64,000 nucleotides of DNA from Trachythela sp. YZ-2020 (GCA_016169945.1 JADLSH010000393.1:6589501-6653500); one strand, 5' to 3'. Shown: positions 32,160 to 43,041, numbered from the stretch's first letter. Notes: generated by a model not told the origin, from the sequence alone. Numbers and translations: made by a program.

Positions 32160-33010
32160 GTCCTAATTAGACCAATTGGCCACCACGGCACAGAGCGTCG
32201 TAAAGGACCAATTTACAACTGTGTCCGGCTCAGATTTTCATAATGTATTGGTTGATTTCAATTGACAACTGTGTCTCAAATAATGTTTCGGTTCATGAAG
32301 CCGATTCGGCCAACACTATTCCGTCCAATGTATGGATTGAGGCCAATTTATAATTGTGTCGCGAAATAATGTTTGGCTGAGGCCAATTGACAACTGTGTC
32401 GCAAATACCGGTTTGGTCGAGGCCAATTGACAACAGAGCAGGCCAATTGACAACAATATAGCATATTGGTTGCGGCCAGTTTACAACTATGTCGCAAATT
32501 GAGTATTGCTCGAGGCCAATTTATCAGAGTGTTTCAGTATATCAGAGTGTTTCAGTATATAATCTCTTGGTTGTGGCCAATTGACAACAATATATGGTAT
32601 TGGTTGAGGTCAATTTACACCTGTGTCTCGATAACGTTTTGGTTGAGGCCAATTGACGACTGTGTCTTAACATACTGTCTTGGTTGTGGCCAATTGACAA
32701 CAATGTAGGGTATTGGCTGAGGCCAATTTACAATTGTGTCTCAAATAAAGTATTGATTCAGGCCAATTTCCGCAACGGTGTCTCAAAATAACGTCTTGGT
32801 TGGGGCCAGTTGACCATAATATATATATAGCGTATTGGCTGCGGCCAATAGTTTCAACTGTGTCGCAAAATCATGTATTGGTTGAGGCCAATTTACAACT
32901 GTGACTAGCTATGTATACATGGTATTATAGCTTGTTACTTGTAGCCAATTTACAGTTGTGTATGTAATTAATGGCTCGGTTCGGCGAGTTTACAGTTGTG
33001 TACGAGTACC
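32160..33010 (+). repeat. Minisatellite in the DIRS ORF1 intron
   Basis: About 17 degenerate copies of GGCCAATTTACAACTGTGTC spaced by TTGGTTGA-like and CAAATAATG-like words, period about 40 bp with variants. It fills most of the inferred intron 31411-33453. No frame through it is credible. Confidence 0.8.
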
Positions 33011-33453
33011 GTGTGTTTGATAAGACCAATTTTGACATTGGCTGGCCGTTTTGGTATGTTAAGTTGCGTTAGATGTTTCATACTGGGGCTGTTTTTAGTC
33101 GTGATGCGGCTACTGTATTCGTCGAGCATCCATTACTCCAACTATTATGGGTGTTCGTTTCCAGCTTTGTTTGAGGAAGCGTTATAATCATGTTTGATGT
33201 TCTCATGCATGACAATTGTATTTAATTACTGGTTCGTGTTGAATCAATTTATGAGTTGTTGAATTAATTCATGGTCATTTGATTATGGTGTTGTATGTGC
33301 ATTGACTATACAATTCTATTTGTATGTGCATATTTTTTTTAAATGATTCTGCATGTTAGTGAATGGCGTTGTCATGCAGTGACTGATTAAGAGTTGTACA
33401 ACAAGTTTATGTACATCGAGCTCTCGATTATGGTGTTGTTTTCCTCTTTCTAG

Positions 33454-33917
33454 ATCGGGGAGCAACTCAGACTATTGAGTGAAGAAGTACAGGCCTTAAA
33501 GGCGGATCGTTCACCATCCGGCGGTGTCGATGCTGCTTTACAATTTGTACGCCAGCTTGCTTCGGCCCCCCCTAAGACTTCGGGATCCAACAATGATTTC
33601 CTCGGCTCTTCAGACCTTAGCTGACCAGGCCAGGTGTGCCGAACACTCCAAGGAAGGCAGAGTTTAAAGCTATATTGCGACAAACGCGGCCGTTGATTTA
33701 TCGTCCGGAGTTTGGAGATGTTATAATCCGGTTGCTTGGCACAAAAGAAGAGACGGCGGTTGCGACAACAATCGCGAAGATGACAAGGAGCATTAACACC
33801 GGTCGACAGCCTGCCGCCCACCCGTATCTCCGCCAAGCTAGAGGTAGAGCGCCTGGTGGGCGTCCTAGTCGTGGTTCCAGAGACATTGTCCGGCGCGGAA
33901 TTCTAGTGTGTGATTAG
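33454..33917 (+). pseudogene. DIRS element ORF1, exon 2
   Basis: After the acceptor the frame gives IGEQLRLLSEEVQALKADR and QFVRQLASAPP before a stop at about 33624. In another frame KAILRQTRPLIYRPEFGDVI and the basic PYLRQARGRAPGGRPSRGS follow to the stop at 33917. A coiled coil followed by a basic C-terminus is what a nucleic-acid-binding Gag-like protein shows. The frame break is near 33600-33650. Confidence 0.5.
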
Positions 33918-34543
33918 AACACCAAATTATTAGTGTGCGTGTGTCTTTGAGATTTTGTAATGTTCTATTTTAATATATGTATTTGATCATTTGTTTGTGT
34001 ATTTTTTCTATTTTGACTATGTGGTTTTGGTTGCATTGCAAGCGCCCTCCTATGACTTTCGGTTTAGACATAGTTTTGTTTGTTGTTTATTTCCCCTATT
34101 CGTACATTTTTCAAAAACACCCAAACGCGGGGCTGGCGGAGTCTTATTCTGCCACATTAGCACTGGACCGATTATGTTTAGCAGTGCAGAACGGACCACA
34201 TCGATCGCGTACGACTACGCAGCGGTCAGCGGACCGTGTCTTTTAGCTAAGGTTCTCTTGGGATGCATCATGCATCACTTCCTTGGTGTTTCTCCTCGCC
34301 ATTGTTGGGCCTAGGTGCGGGCTTTCTACAGCCTCGTATGCCTCGTGAGGGGTTGCCTGGGGTCGACAGTGGAGTGGGCGAACTCGCAAGGTCTCGGGTT
34401 GGTATTTCATTTGTATAGCAGTTTTATACCTTCTTAAGGGTACTGCCGGCCAAAAGCGCCAAAGAATAAGTACCGACCAGTCTTTTTACAGTGGACTACA
34501 CCCGAGGCTGTGTATCCAATGGTGCGATTGGCAGGGCTCGCCC
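33918..34543 (+). other. Spacer between DIRS ORF1 and RT
   Basis: Overlapping short frames without a recognised domain. It may contain the decayed N-terminal part of the RT ORF. Confidence 0.4.
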
Positions 34544-36146
34544 GTGTCCATTGTCGGCCCTAGACCCTCTCCGCTGATGGTATCGCGTGGTCAGGTTAAC
34601 GCGAGCGCGCGGGATGTATTTTTCCGCGACCCTTCTTCATTTGTCCCCGGGGAGTTGCACAAGCATTATACCGAATGGGAAAAGATTGTGCCTGCGGGTG
34701 AGGCGGAAGAAGTTCTCTCTTATTCGGAATGGAGTTGATGTGTGGCGATATTTACGGCCGTTTAAAGGCAAGTTTTCTGGCCAACGTTACGATTCCGCCT
34801 ACCCACCTTCGCGAGAATTCCCAAATAGCCCGTCCTGTGATCGTTTCAAGGATTTTGTTCGCACGACTATCGATGAGAGAGTCCGTACAGGATCCTTAAT
34901 ATTTTGGCGGTTTGTCGGTCAAGTGCAGCCTCCCCATTTGGTGCTGCCTATCACCGTCGAGCCAACTAAGCCACGGATGTGCCACGACGAACGGTTTCTC
35001 AACCTCTGGGTTTGTGATCTTCCATTTACTTTGGATTATTTGTCAGACCTTCCACGATATGTTGGTCGTGGTCATTTCCAGACTGTGTGTGATGACAAGA
35101 GCGGCTATGACCACTTAATGCTTACCCAATCTAGTAGGACTATGTTTGGTCTGCGCTGAGACGGTTGTTATTTGGTTTATGCCTCGTTACCATTCGGCTG
35201 GAAGGCGAGTGCGTATGTGTACCATTCGACTGGTTTGGTGGCCACTAATTATATTCGTACCCTAAAGGTCCCCTGTAGTCAATACATTGATGATCGACAC
35301 AATGGTCAGCTGGTTTCCACATCTGATTGCACCTGGTCTGATTTTGAAAAAGCAGAGGCTGCGGCTTACATTGTTACCGCGGTGCTCACGCTCCTAGGTT
35401 ATACCATCGCTCTCGCCAAATCTTCCTTGATACCTTCCCAAATTGTGCGTTTTTTGGGTTATCTATCGCATTCTCTACTCATGGCGTTCGTTCTGCCAGA
35501 CGACAAGAAAGAGAAGTTTCGCGTATTAAGGGAAGAGATTTTATCTCGGGAGCAAGTCGATCTTCAAGTGTTGCAGCGCTTTGCGGGAAAGACAACGTCA
35601 TTTTCTATTGCAGTACCTGCTGCTCGATTGTACACTCGCGTAATTTATCGTGTTATTGGATCGAATCAGAGGTTCGCGGGACCAATTGATGTCTCCGGCG
35701 CATTACGTGAGCAGATCGTGTTCTGGCGGTTCCTGGATAACTGGGAAGGCCATCTGCCATGGTTTGACGAGCGACACTATGTGCTCAAGTTTTTTGCGGA
35801 CGCCTCTAACTCCGGTTGGGGAGGAGTCGTGTTTCCACTGAATGGCGCACCTCTCACGTTGCGTGATTATTGGGAGCCGGTTGATCAGCCTAAGCCTATT
35901 GTGGTTAAGGAGGCTCTCGCCCTTCTGAAAACACTTTCTGTTGCTGTTCGATCATGGTCTAATTGCCGCGTTGATGCACATTCGGATAGTCTGAGTCTTG
36001 TCAAAGCATGGCAGAATCAAGGGGGTAAAAGTGCCGAGCTCTCAGCAGTTATTCTGTCTATCTACGAGCTGTCACTGCACGCTAATATTGGACTCACACT
36101 GTCGTACGTGCCTTCCAAAGAGAATTGTGCGGATCCCCCCGTCTAG
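34544..36146 (+). pseudogene. DIRS element reverse transcriptase and RNase H
   Basis: N-terminal part FFRDPSSFVPGELHKHYTEW (34544-34738), frame change near 34725, then fingers and palm: FWRFVGQVQPPHLVLPITVE, FQTVCDDKSGYDHLML, a stop at 35157, SLPFGWKASAYVYHSTG, the catalytic CSQYIDDRHNG, and RNase H with LKFFADASNSGWGG, VVKEALALL, VDAHSDSLSLVKAW. The YIDD box is the DIRS/Ngaro style. The stop TGA at 35157 replaces an expected Trp; the frame ends at 36146 where a run of six C shifts it. Confidence 0.75.
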
Positions 36147-36609
36147 AGTTTTGTCTGTTGCTGATTGCATGCTTGCCGATCAAGCATGGCAAGATTTACA
36201 AAGTCGTTGGGGACCTCATACGGTCGATCTTATGTCCCTTGATTCTAACGTGCATCATGGTCCTGACGGCGTGCCTCTACGTCATTACACTCCTTGGCCA
36301 ACGCCAGACTCCGCTGGGGTTAATTTGTTCGCACAGTCCTTAGATCGCACAGAAAACGCATACATGTTCCAGCCGTTTCAAATCATTGCCCCTGTCCTAC
36401 GCTTCCTATTTTCCACCGGATGCAGTTTCACGATTGTCCTTCCCGACATGTTTCCACGACGTTTCTGGTGGCCATTGGTCAATGGATGTGCTCAGGATAA
36501 GGTCCTATTAGCTGAGAAGGCTCAAACTGGTGTTCTCCTCTTCCCAACCCGCGCGGGGACTTTCGAGTACCGGCCTTTGGACTGGGACCTTTGGGCCTTT
36601 CGAGTGTAA
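36147..36609 (+). pseudogene. DIRS element C-terminal domain after RNase H
   Basis: In the frame shifted by the C-run: PSRVLSVADCMLADQAWQDL, WGPHTVDLMSLDSNVH, PFQIIAPVLRFLF and FPRRFWWPLVNG, ending with a stop at 36609. From memory this region follows RNase H in DIRS-order elements (in DIRS itself annotated as a methyltransferase-like domain). No SAM-binding motif can be asserted here. Confidence 0.55.
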
Positions 36610-37129
36610 GCACTTCTCGTGTAGTTCCCAACCTCCGCTTCTTTGTTTAGGGGGTTCCACGGTTATGGCGACCGGCGAGGACATGTAGCGAATGCCATTA
36701 TCCAAATGACGACTGTGCGGCATTTTGTCAAGCATGTGGTGTTAAACAATTTTCAGGTCGCAATCCCGTTCGGCCTTCGGCTACTCAAACAATCAGACTC
36801 GATTTAACGGCGATAGATCAGCGTGTACATGACCTTCAGACGGCACAAACTTCGACGTGTTATGGACGTCAAAAGTCGCGTTTGGAGGTAGAATTACAGA
36901 CGTTTCTCGCTGCGTTATCGCCTGCTAAAACAACGTTCTCATGTGTTCCGAAAGACGTCATCCGGTTTTTGGTGTTGAAAGACCAGAAAGGACGAACGAA
37001 GGGTTCACCATGAGCATTGTCAATTTTTGGGTTCTCGTGTTAGAGGTTCCTGCGATTGCCCGTCGCGCCTGGCTGCGGGGACAGTCGATTCCACCATTGG
37101 GAAGCTACCACCAATAGGATCGTTCGGGC

Positions 37130-37984
37130 GATTATGACGTTCGTTCGGGAGAGGGTAATCCAGCTGCACACTTCACGGTGAAGCAATATCTTAAGTCGGT
37201 CCGGAAAGAGCAAGCAGAAGCTCGGATTTCTCCCCACCAAGCTACGCCACTCTTTTTTGACAAATTTTATCGGATTGTCCTCCACTTGCGATCCCTCCTT
37301 TCCAATCCCACCTCCTCCGCCTTAGATAAGTATATTTATGCTCGTGACATGGCGTTTTTCACGCTCGAGTTTTATACTGGTCAGCGAGCTTCAGATCTGG
37401 GCAGGCTTAAAACCATTGACATTTTGCAGTACCCTGACGGTAAAAGCTTGCTTATTCATCAACAAGTCGGGAAATCTCTTCGGGGAGGTCGTTCCCAGGG
37501 CAATCCCCATTCGCCCGTTGGGGAATCCCGCCGTTTGTCCTGTTGAAAATCTGAAATTTTACCGTACCCTTTGTTCGGCCATGAGAATTGTTTTGGGCAC
37601 TGGGTATCTCTTTAGAGCGACACAGCATCATATTTCCGTATCCAATTTGCTGTTTCTAGTATCCGCGGCACAAGCTAGATTGGTCACGTATCTGAAGTTC
37701 CTTGGGCTGTACACCGACGAGACAGTGCATGGTTTCCGGGGGGTATCGCTTTACTTCTCCGCATGCTTGGTGCTACCAGCGATGATGTTGCACGTCACGT
37801 AGGCTGGTGCTCCACTGCCATGGTCGACCATTATACTCAACTTGACAAAGTTTTGGCGGTAACGGACACGTCAGTCAGGCTTGGGGATAGTATCCTCCCT
37901 AGTGCGGGTCGGATCCCGGCGCAGGCGTTAGGAACTAGGTTTAATCAATGTAACAATTTAGTTGGTTTTGAACCGTTTTTCTAG
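37130..37984 (+). pseudogene. DIRS element tyrosine recombinase
   Basis: Recombinase landmarks: FTVKQYLKSVRKEQAEARIS (core-binding helices), FTLEFYTGQRASDLGRLKT (first catalytic Arg in box I), then in another frame ETVHGFRGV (His-x-x-Arg), then HVGWCSTAMVDHYTQLDK (His/Trp and nucleophile Tyr), stop at 37984. Frame breaks lie near 37500-37560 and in the G-run at about 37738-37743. The full set of catalytic residues is present, which defines the order of the element; the ORF start is not clear. Confidence 0.7.
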
Positions 37985-38164
37985 TTTAGCCAAACTCTCA
38001 TGAGCGGTTGTTTGGAGGTTTCTGGAAAGTTTGGGGAGAGAGTTTCGGGTATGAGGTTTTGGTAAGAGTTTAAGTTACGGGTAGTGTGCAGGTTTGTAAG
38101 GGGGGGTTAAGCTTAGCCTTGGCCTTGGGTTGTGACCACAGTTACTGAATATAGTGTGGCAACA

Positions 38165-38235
38165 GGGCTCGCATTTCCCATAACTCTCTTCCTGTAAGCC
38201 TATGGAAGTATGATTGCAGTTAGGATAGATTACTA
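38165..38235 (+). repeat. Split direct repeat B1
   Basis: GGGCTCGCATTTCCCATAAC... to GATTACTA, 71 bp, identical to B2. Its last five bases TACTA are the first five of A2, so B1 and A2 overlap by the core. Confidence 0.9.
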
Positions 38236-38314
38236 TTCTAAGTGCAGTCATGCGTAACATAGGATATAAAAGACTGAGTTTACAATTAGTCTGGGTTAGT
38301 TTGGTAAACGAGAC
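38231..38314 (+). repeat. Split direct repeat A2
   Basis: Identical to A1 over 84 bp from TACTATTCTAAG. It follows B1 directly, giving the internal B1-A2 junction characteristic of Ngaro/PAT elements. Confidence 0.9.
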
Positions 38315-38383
38315 GCTCTTGGGTACGGTGTGATTGACCTATCAGTGTAGTTTGATGGGGAACTGTTATTGTATTCCTTGTAA

Positions 38384-38389
38384 AATAAA
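38384..38389 (+). terminator. Candidate poly(A) signal AATAAA
   Basis: AATAAA between A2 and B2, about 70 bp after A2, followed within 70 bp by a T- and G-rich tract (38411-38458). Position after the internal repeats fits a 3' end of the genomic RNA. Also could be chance in AT-rich DNA. Confidence 0.35.
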
Positions 38390-38520
38390 CGTTTAAGTTT
38401 ATGTGCAACCTGTGTGGTTTTTTGTTTGTTTTTTTGGGGTTTTTTTTGGGGGGGGGGTATTGCCGTTGTTCCCACCCGCCCATCCCAAACGATTGGTATC
38501 TGCATCATCCTTAGGCTTAC

Positions 38521-38591
38521 GGGCTCGCATTTCCCATAACTCTCTTCCTGTAAGCCTATGGAAGTATGATTGCAGTTAGGATAGATTACTA
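38521..38591 (+). repeat. Split direct repeat B2 (right terminus)
   Basis: Identical to B1 over 71 bp, ending GATTACTA. The bases beyond (CCTAAAGATTTC) are host flank. No target duplication beyond the shared TACTA. Confidence 0.9.
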
Positions 38592-39767
38592 CCTAAAGAT
38601 TTCAGTTTACTACCTACAAAATAATTTAAAGCACTTCATTTCACAGTGCCAATTTGGTATAATTAATATACACAGTAACTACAATCTTTGCCAGAAACTA
38701 TGGGACAATTACGGGAGTAATTACGTTAAAAAATGTTATAACAACTATATTGCTTCATTGAAGCTATATTGTCCCAATGTAATATGGCAAAGATTGTCTG
38801 TAAACGCATCGCCATTATCCGTAAAAATAATTTAACGTTCACAGGCCAGTCATGTACGCAGTCAAAATACTAATTTATTGATTAAACATGTGACATTGAC
38901 ATTGAGCTCACTATGAGACGGTTCTCACAATGAATCTCACGTAAATATTGACGCCTTATATACGCTGTAAATTACTTCTTAGCAACTTATATTTAACAAG
39001 GTCACTATGAAGGACTGACATCATGCATATCAGATATGCCTGCATGATTTTATAACTTGTAAGGACGATATAACCAAGTGATAGATTATTTTTGAGCAAC
39101 GATTCTCACTTCCGTTATAAAGTAAGCAGTAAGATATCAAGTTATTTTACTGTTTTGTGGTGAGAACCGTTCAAAATAGACCATTATTTCCTATATATTT
39201 TAACTATACGAAAATAGTTTTATTATAACATTATTTTTGTAAACATTGTGTTATAGAAATTAGCAAATATAAAATGTATGTGCTTAAAAACCCGAGAAAA
39301 AGCTATATTTAATAGCGAGAACATTGTATGAGCCGAGTGAGCTTCGTTCACTAAATTGTTTGTTGACGGACAAGCATATGATTATCGCTAATTATCTTAT
39401 CCTGTCAGCATATTGTTTGCTAATGTTCGGCATCCTTAAAAATAAGCTTCGCAAAGTAAGAACCACAAGGTTCATATTTTGGCATTTGACGATGTAATTT
39501 GAACATACGCCATCGGACATCCATAATTTCAGTGTTGACCCGATCCACACTTGCCCCACTCATTAAGGCGAGAGGGGCGTCAATAGTCGCGAAAAAACGG
39601 TGTATCCTTCTCTAGCACAATAAATTTTTGGATGAAGTTCCACATTTTGCGCAAACAATTGTAATCCATCTCTTATAAACATGTCCGAAATGTGATTAAG
39701 TTTACAGTTTATAGCACAGTTTTACTCACAAGTAAAATTACTATAAGAAATGCCTCCCCTCCCCGAA
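38592..39767. other. No gene seen; one hairpin
   Basis: AT-rich. An inverted repeat at 38681-38797 (ACAATCTTTGCCA...TGGCAAAGATTGT) is a likely tiny MITE; the open frame over it is repeat-derived. Nothing else recognisable. Confidence 0.5.
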
Positions 39768-39977
39768 AAATGACCTACATAAAGACCTTTGTTCTTGTTC
39801 CTTATGCAATAAAATTCTTCGGAAAATTACACTGCACAACATTTTCCCATAAGACACAAGGCGCCCTGACAGTTATTGAATACAACGTTCTGCCGACATC
39901 ACAAACTATAATACAATGTTAAAAGGGGAAAAAGTTAGCAGCACAAACAATTATTAGATACATTTTAGCAAGTGTGA
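39768..39977. repeat. Long inverted repeat, left copy, around gene B
   Basis: About 210 bp matching, inverted, 44508-44720. Shared words include CAATTATTAGATACATTTTA, CAAGGCGCCCTGACAGTTAT and CCTTTGTTCTTG. Similarity fades at both edges and several small indels occur. It may be the terminal repeat of a large element that contains gene B. Confidence 0.7.
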
Positions 39978-40550
39978 ATTTGTAGCCGATGAACAAATTT
40001 TTGAGAACAAGTTATTTATATAGCCAATTATACACGGGGGTCTATCTATGAATTGTAAATTGTGAACTGCGAGACTGTAACATTTTATAATTACCTGTTC
40101 TTTGATTTTTGCACGGTAGTTTTACTGTCGTTCTCTTCTCGTTAAGTTTACCTTTAGGAAGAAGATAAAATACTTCTAATAATCATCTTGTAGGCCAAAT
40201 ACGGCTGAAGTTTTCGAGACGTACACAAAACTAATTAATAAGCGGAAGTAAAACTGGGTCAAAGTGGTAGTATTAATTTTAATTATTAACTGAAAGAAAA
40301 GTGTTTAGTTTGGTCAATTTCAGCATAAAGGCTAATCGATGAGTAATATTATGTATATTTGTATAATGCTAGTGTTGCTATTGATTGAGTACACATAAAA
40401 AATCTCAGTGTTAACACAGTGCATGCATGCATGCATGCACGTTGATTAATCAAACACTAAGATTCAGCTGATTTTCAGCATAATTGAGACCAGTTTTGAT
40501 CATTTGCCTTCATTTTTGGTAAATAACTCGTATTACCCTTCTGGTTATTT

Positions 40551-41330
40551 TCAATTGCAGTCGCAAGTTTCAACCAGTTCTGTTATCTTTGCGATGTAAG
40601 GTGCTTTGCGCCGAGAAGTGATGTCTTCCATGTTTATGTCGAAATGATCGCAGACATTCCAAAGCATGGATATGCCTAGTTTATTCAGCTTGCTTTCTTT
40701 GCACAGATTGTAGGTGTCGAACACGATATGATGGTGGAGCTGGACTTCGCTAAAGACTTGCATACGAATATCCTTGTAGGCCTGTTCTTCTTCTGCTGCA
40801 GCTATATCGTCATCATTAGTCCACATGTCGGTCTCCCCTATCGACTGCCCCTGATGTCGTAGTTTTACGGCCCTCCTTGAGAAGACTGGATTTGTCTAGC
40901 GGTCAAAAATTCCTGAACAGTAAACAGTCTTGCTCCTTTGTTGTTTCGAGCGAAGCGCATGTCATGTGCTACGACTGCCGGATCTTGCTTGTGGCCTGTT
41001 TCCTGACCAATCATAAACTTGTCTTCGATGTAACGTTTCTGGGTATCACTGAAACGATTTCCCTTCTTAGATGAGCTCAGGGCCCAACCCTCTGGGAGCG
41101 GTGTGTTGCCCTCCTGAGACATTGCTTCTGCCTGGATAGTTATTGAAGCACATCTGCTTTCGAGGAGTTTCCCTTGATATAATATTTTAGCCTTGTCAAA
41201 AAGAGTCTCTTTTTCTAGTTGTAGTTGACATTTTCCAAGCTCAAGGTGCTTTTCAAGATTAGAATGGCGCTGATAGCTTTTGACGCATCCCTCATTTTGG
41301 CATGATATGCCTTGACACGGCCACGTTCAA
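40551..41330 (-). pseudogene. Gene B C-terminal exon: zinc-finger-like and GWAL blocks
   Basis: One long frame from about 41320: SCQNEGCVKSYQRHSNLEKH followed by LELGKC (C-x4-C...H...C, C2HC-like zinc finger), KETLFDKAKILYQGK, PLPEGWALSSSKKGNRFSDT, QETGHKQDPAVVAHDMRFAR and LFTVQEFLTARQIQSS. There a 1-nt loss shifts the frame to AVKLRHQGQSIGETDMWTND, AEEEQAYKDIRMQVFSEVQL and RRKAPYIAKITELVETCDCN, ending at 40551. The last two are the family's usual C-terminus from memory. Confidence 0.65.
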
Positions 41331-41401
41331 CTGCGCCTTCGTAATTCAGCCCCAATTGCTGCTAGAAAGGTGATTAGCTCCCCTCCCTTTCCCTTTTCCG
41401 T

Positions 41402-42665
41402 TTATAGTTGTAAGCATGTAAAGCATGTAAAACCTATATCATTAAGTAGAATATACTTTTCCATTACTTTTAAATCAGCTTTGAGGTATTGTTTGCCTTC
41501 TTTTAGAGATTTTCTCCAAATGTTTCCTTCTTGCATTGAGAGGCCACATTCTTCTTCTAACCGTTCCACCCTTTTGCAGAGGTCATCGAATGCTTTTGCA
41601 CCATCCGCAGCTACATAGTCTAGCCCCTGTAACGACTTCCTGATTGTTGCACCACACGCAGACAAAATAGGCAAAGCAGTATTCCGGGAGAGTGGTTGGA
41701 AATCACTCTCCTTACATAACTCCTGCTACTGTAGAAGAATACGTTGGGGAATCATTGTGCGAATTACTACATTCAGAGTTTCTAGCACTTCACCAGAAGA
41801 GAGATGCAAGTAACGCTGACCAAAGGCTAGATCTTGGACAATGTGTGGACTGGTTATGTAGCTGAGAAGGTGGTCTAACTGCTTACTGTCAATTCGCATT
41901 CTTCGACCTTTGTTTGGTGGTAATGCCGGTTTTCCACTTGCGAATTTTTTCGTGCGAAGCGAATTTTTCATTTGTCTTTGGTCTCTCAACTGGAACCATG
42001 TGGAACTAATTGGAGAAAGACAAAAGAAAAATTCGCTTCACGCGAAAAAAATCGCAAGTGGAAAACCGGCTTAAGAGAGCACCACAACCATACTCTAATG
42101 TGTGTTTTTGTGCCGCTGTAAACCTGTATGAAGTCAGGCCTGGATATAGCTTTGGATCTTTTTGAAAGTGACTTTGTCTGCCAAGACAGAAAGAATCTGT
42201 CATTGTGTTTCCCAGGTTGAGGCATTTTCATAAAATTCTGCTAAAGCTTCTAGATACTTTATCTTCTAGCGTTTCTAATTCCTTTGTGTGCAGTGCTTTC
42301 TCAACTGAATTTGAAGCTTTTAAAGCCGCCCAAAGTTCATCAGCATCTCCAGGAGCAATTACATTCAAGGCTGCTGCAACACAACTGCTTGTTTTTTATA
42401 CATGTCTGTTCTTGGTCGCTGTGCTTATATTCTGCCATTTTTTCCTCCATGGTTCAATCATATCAACGTTACAACTTTACAGAAACTCGTTCAGGTTCAT
42501 TCGCTGCCTTACACTTGATTTTTCTGCCTGGCGTTCAGTTTCATCTGATGTGTTGCTGTCGGTGCTGTTACTGTTATCTTCTGAAACAAACATGCTGACG
42601 TTCTTATTGAGCGTAAGATTCTCCATTGCTTGCGACAGGGTTTCATTGCCATCACTAACATCATC
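41402..42665 (-). pseudogene. Gene B central exon, frameshifted and split by a MITE
   Basis: From acceptor AGTATAG| at 42665: DDVSDGNETLSQAMEN, a stop, VIAPGDADELWAALKASN, a frame change, LAEFYENASTWETQ, an in-frame TGA, QILSVLADKVTFKKIQSY, a frame change, TAAQKHTLEYGCGALL, the MITE at 41924-42071, then PPNKGRRMRIDSKQLDHLL, an in-frame TAG at 41726, CKESDFQPLSRNTALPILSA, GATIRKSLQGLDYVAADG and KQYLKADLK. All are blocks of one family in one order; none of the breaks is large. Confidence 0.6.
41924..42071. mobile_element. 148-bp MITE in gene B coding sequence
   Basis: Inverted arms TGCCGGTTTTCCACTTGCGA and its inverse, flanked by TAA on the plus strand (41921-41923 and 42072-42074). Removal with one TAA joins GCGALL and PPNKGRRMRID in frame. 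The 3-bp target fits PIF/Harbinger. The interior carries GCGAATTTTT words. Confidence 0.85.
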
Positions 42666-42758
42666 CTATACTTTTAAAATTCAAATAGTTGCATGGGTAT
42701 GAAAAAATTCATTTCCTTAATGTTATTTATTCTCTGGTATATAAACAAATGCACTTAC

Positions 42759-42908
42759 AGAATCACTGTTTGTTTGTTGGGCGGTAGACTTCTGTTGCTG
42801 CACAGTTAACGGTTCCACCTTGCTTCCAACTTCGGGGAAGGTGACTGGTCCGGGTATTGCTTCAAAAAGTTCCAAATTAGATTCTTCTGCATTGCGAGCA
42901 TATTGCAA
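42759..42908 (-). pseudogene. Gene B exon LQYARNAEES
   Basis: 150 nt, phase 0 at both ends, between GTAGAAG| and GATTCT|GTAAGT. Encodes LQYARNAEESNLELFEAIPG and a Gln/Ser/Thr-rich end. Low-complexity linker, no domain. Next exon opens in phase with DDVSDGNETLSQAMENLTLN. Confidence 0.5.
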
Positions 42909-42987
42909 CTTCTACTTCAAATCGCTATGTATGTACCAAAATGAAATTAATTATGATGTCATACAGTTTATAAGATTCTCGCCATGC

Positions 42988-43041
42988 ATTGACAAGGTTG
43001 CGGTCATAACTAAAAATAGTTATGACCGCGACCTTGTCAAT
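42988..43041. repeat. Hairpin, 25-bp arms, 4-nt loop
   Basis: ATTGACAAGGTTGCGGTCAT... inverted around AAAA with a single mismatch. It lies in an intron of gene B next to CAATTTAACAAC. Same type of short-loop fold-back as at 4642 and 29165. Confidence 0.85.

Larger units (their letters stand above)
31159..38591 (+). mobile_element. DIRS-order retrotransposon (Ngaro/PAT-type), full length
   Basis: A 7.4-kb element with split direct repeats in the order A1 (31159-31242), coding region, B1 (38165-38235), A2 (38231-38314), B2 (38521-38591). A1/A2 are 84 bp and B1/B2 71 bp, identical as far as I can read. The coding region gives a Gag-like ORF1 split by an intron, a RT (YIDD) with RNase H, a C-terminal DIRS-type domain and a tyrosine recombinase. 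Such elements insert through a circular intermediate by the recombinase and make no target duplication. Here both outer ends and the B1-A2 junction share TACTA. Several point mutations and small indels make it non-autonomous now. Confidence 0.9.

Noticed and set aside
35150..35165. TGA read as Trp (alternative code)
   Set aside because: Only two or three cases, all in broken genes that also have frameshifts and TAG stops; normal nuclear code is the simpler view.
42205..42702. Long plus-strand frame of 165 codons
   Set aside because: It is antisense to the gene B central exon, whose minus-strand blocks match the family order.
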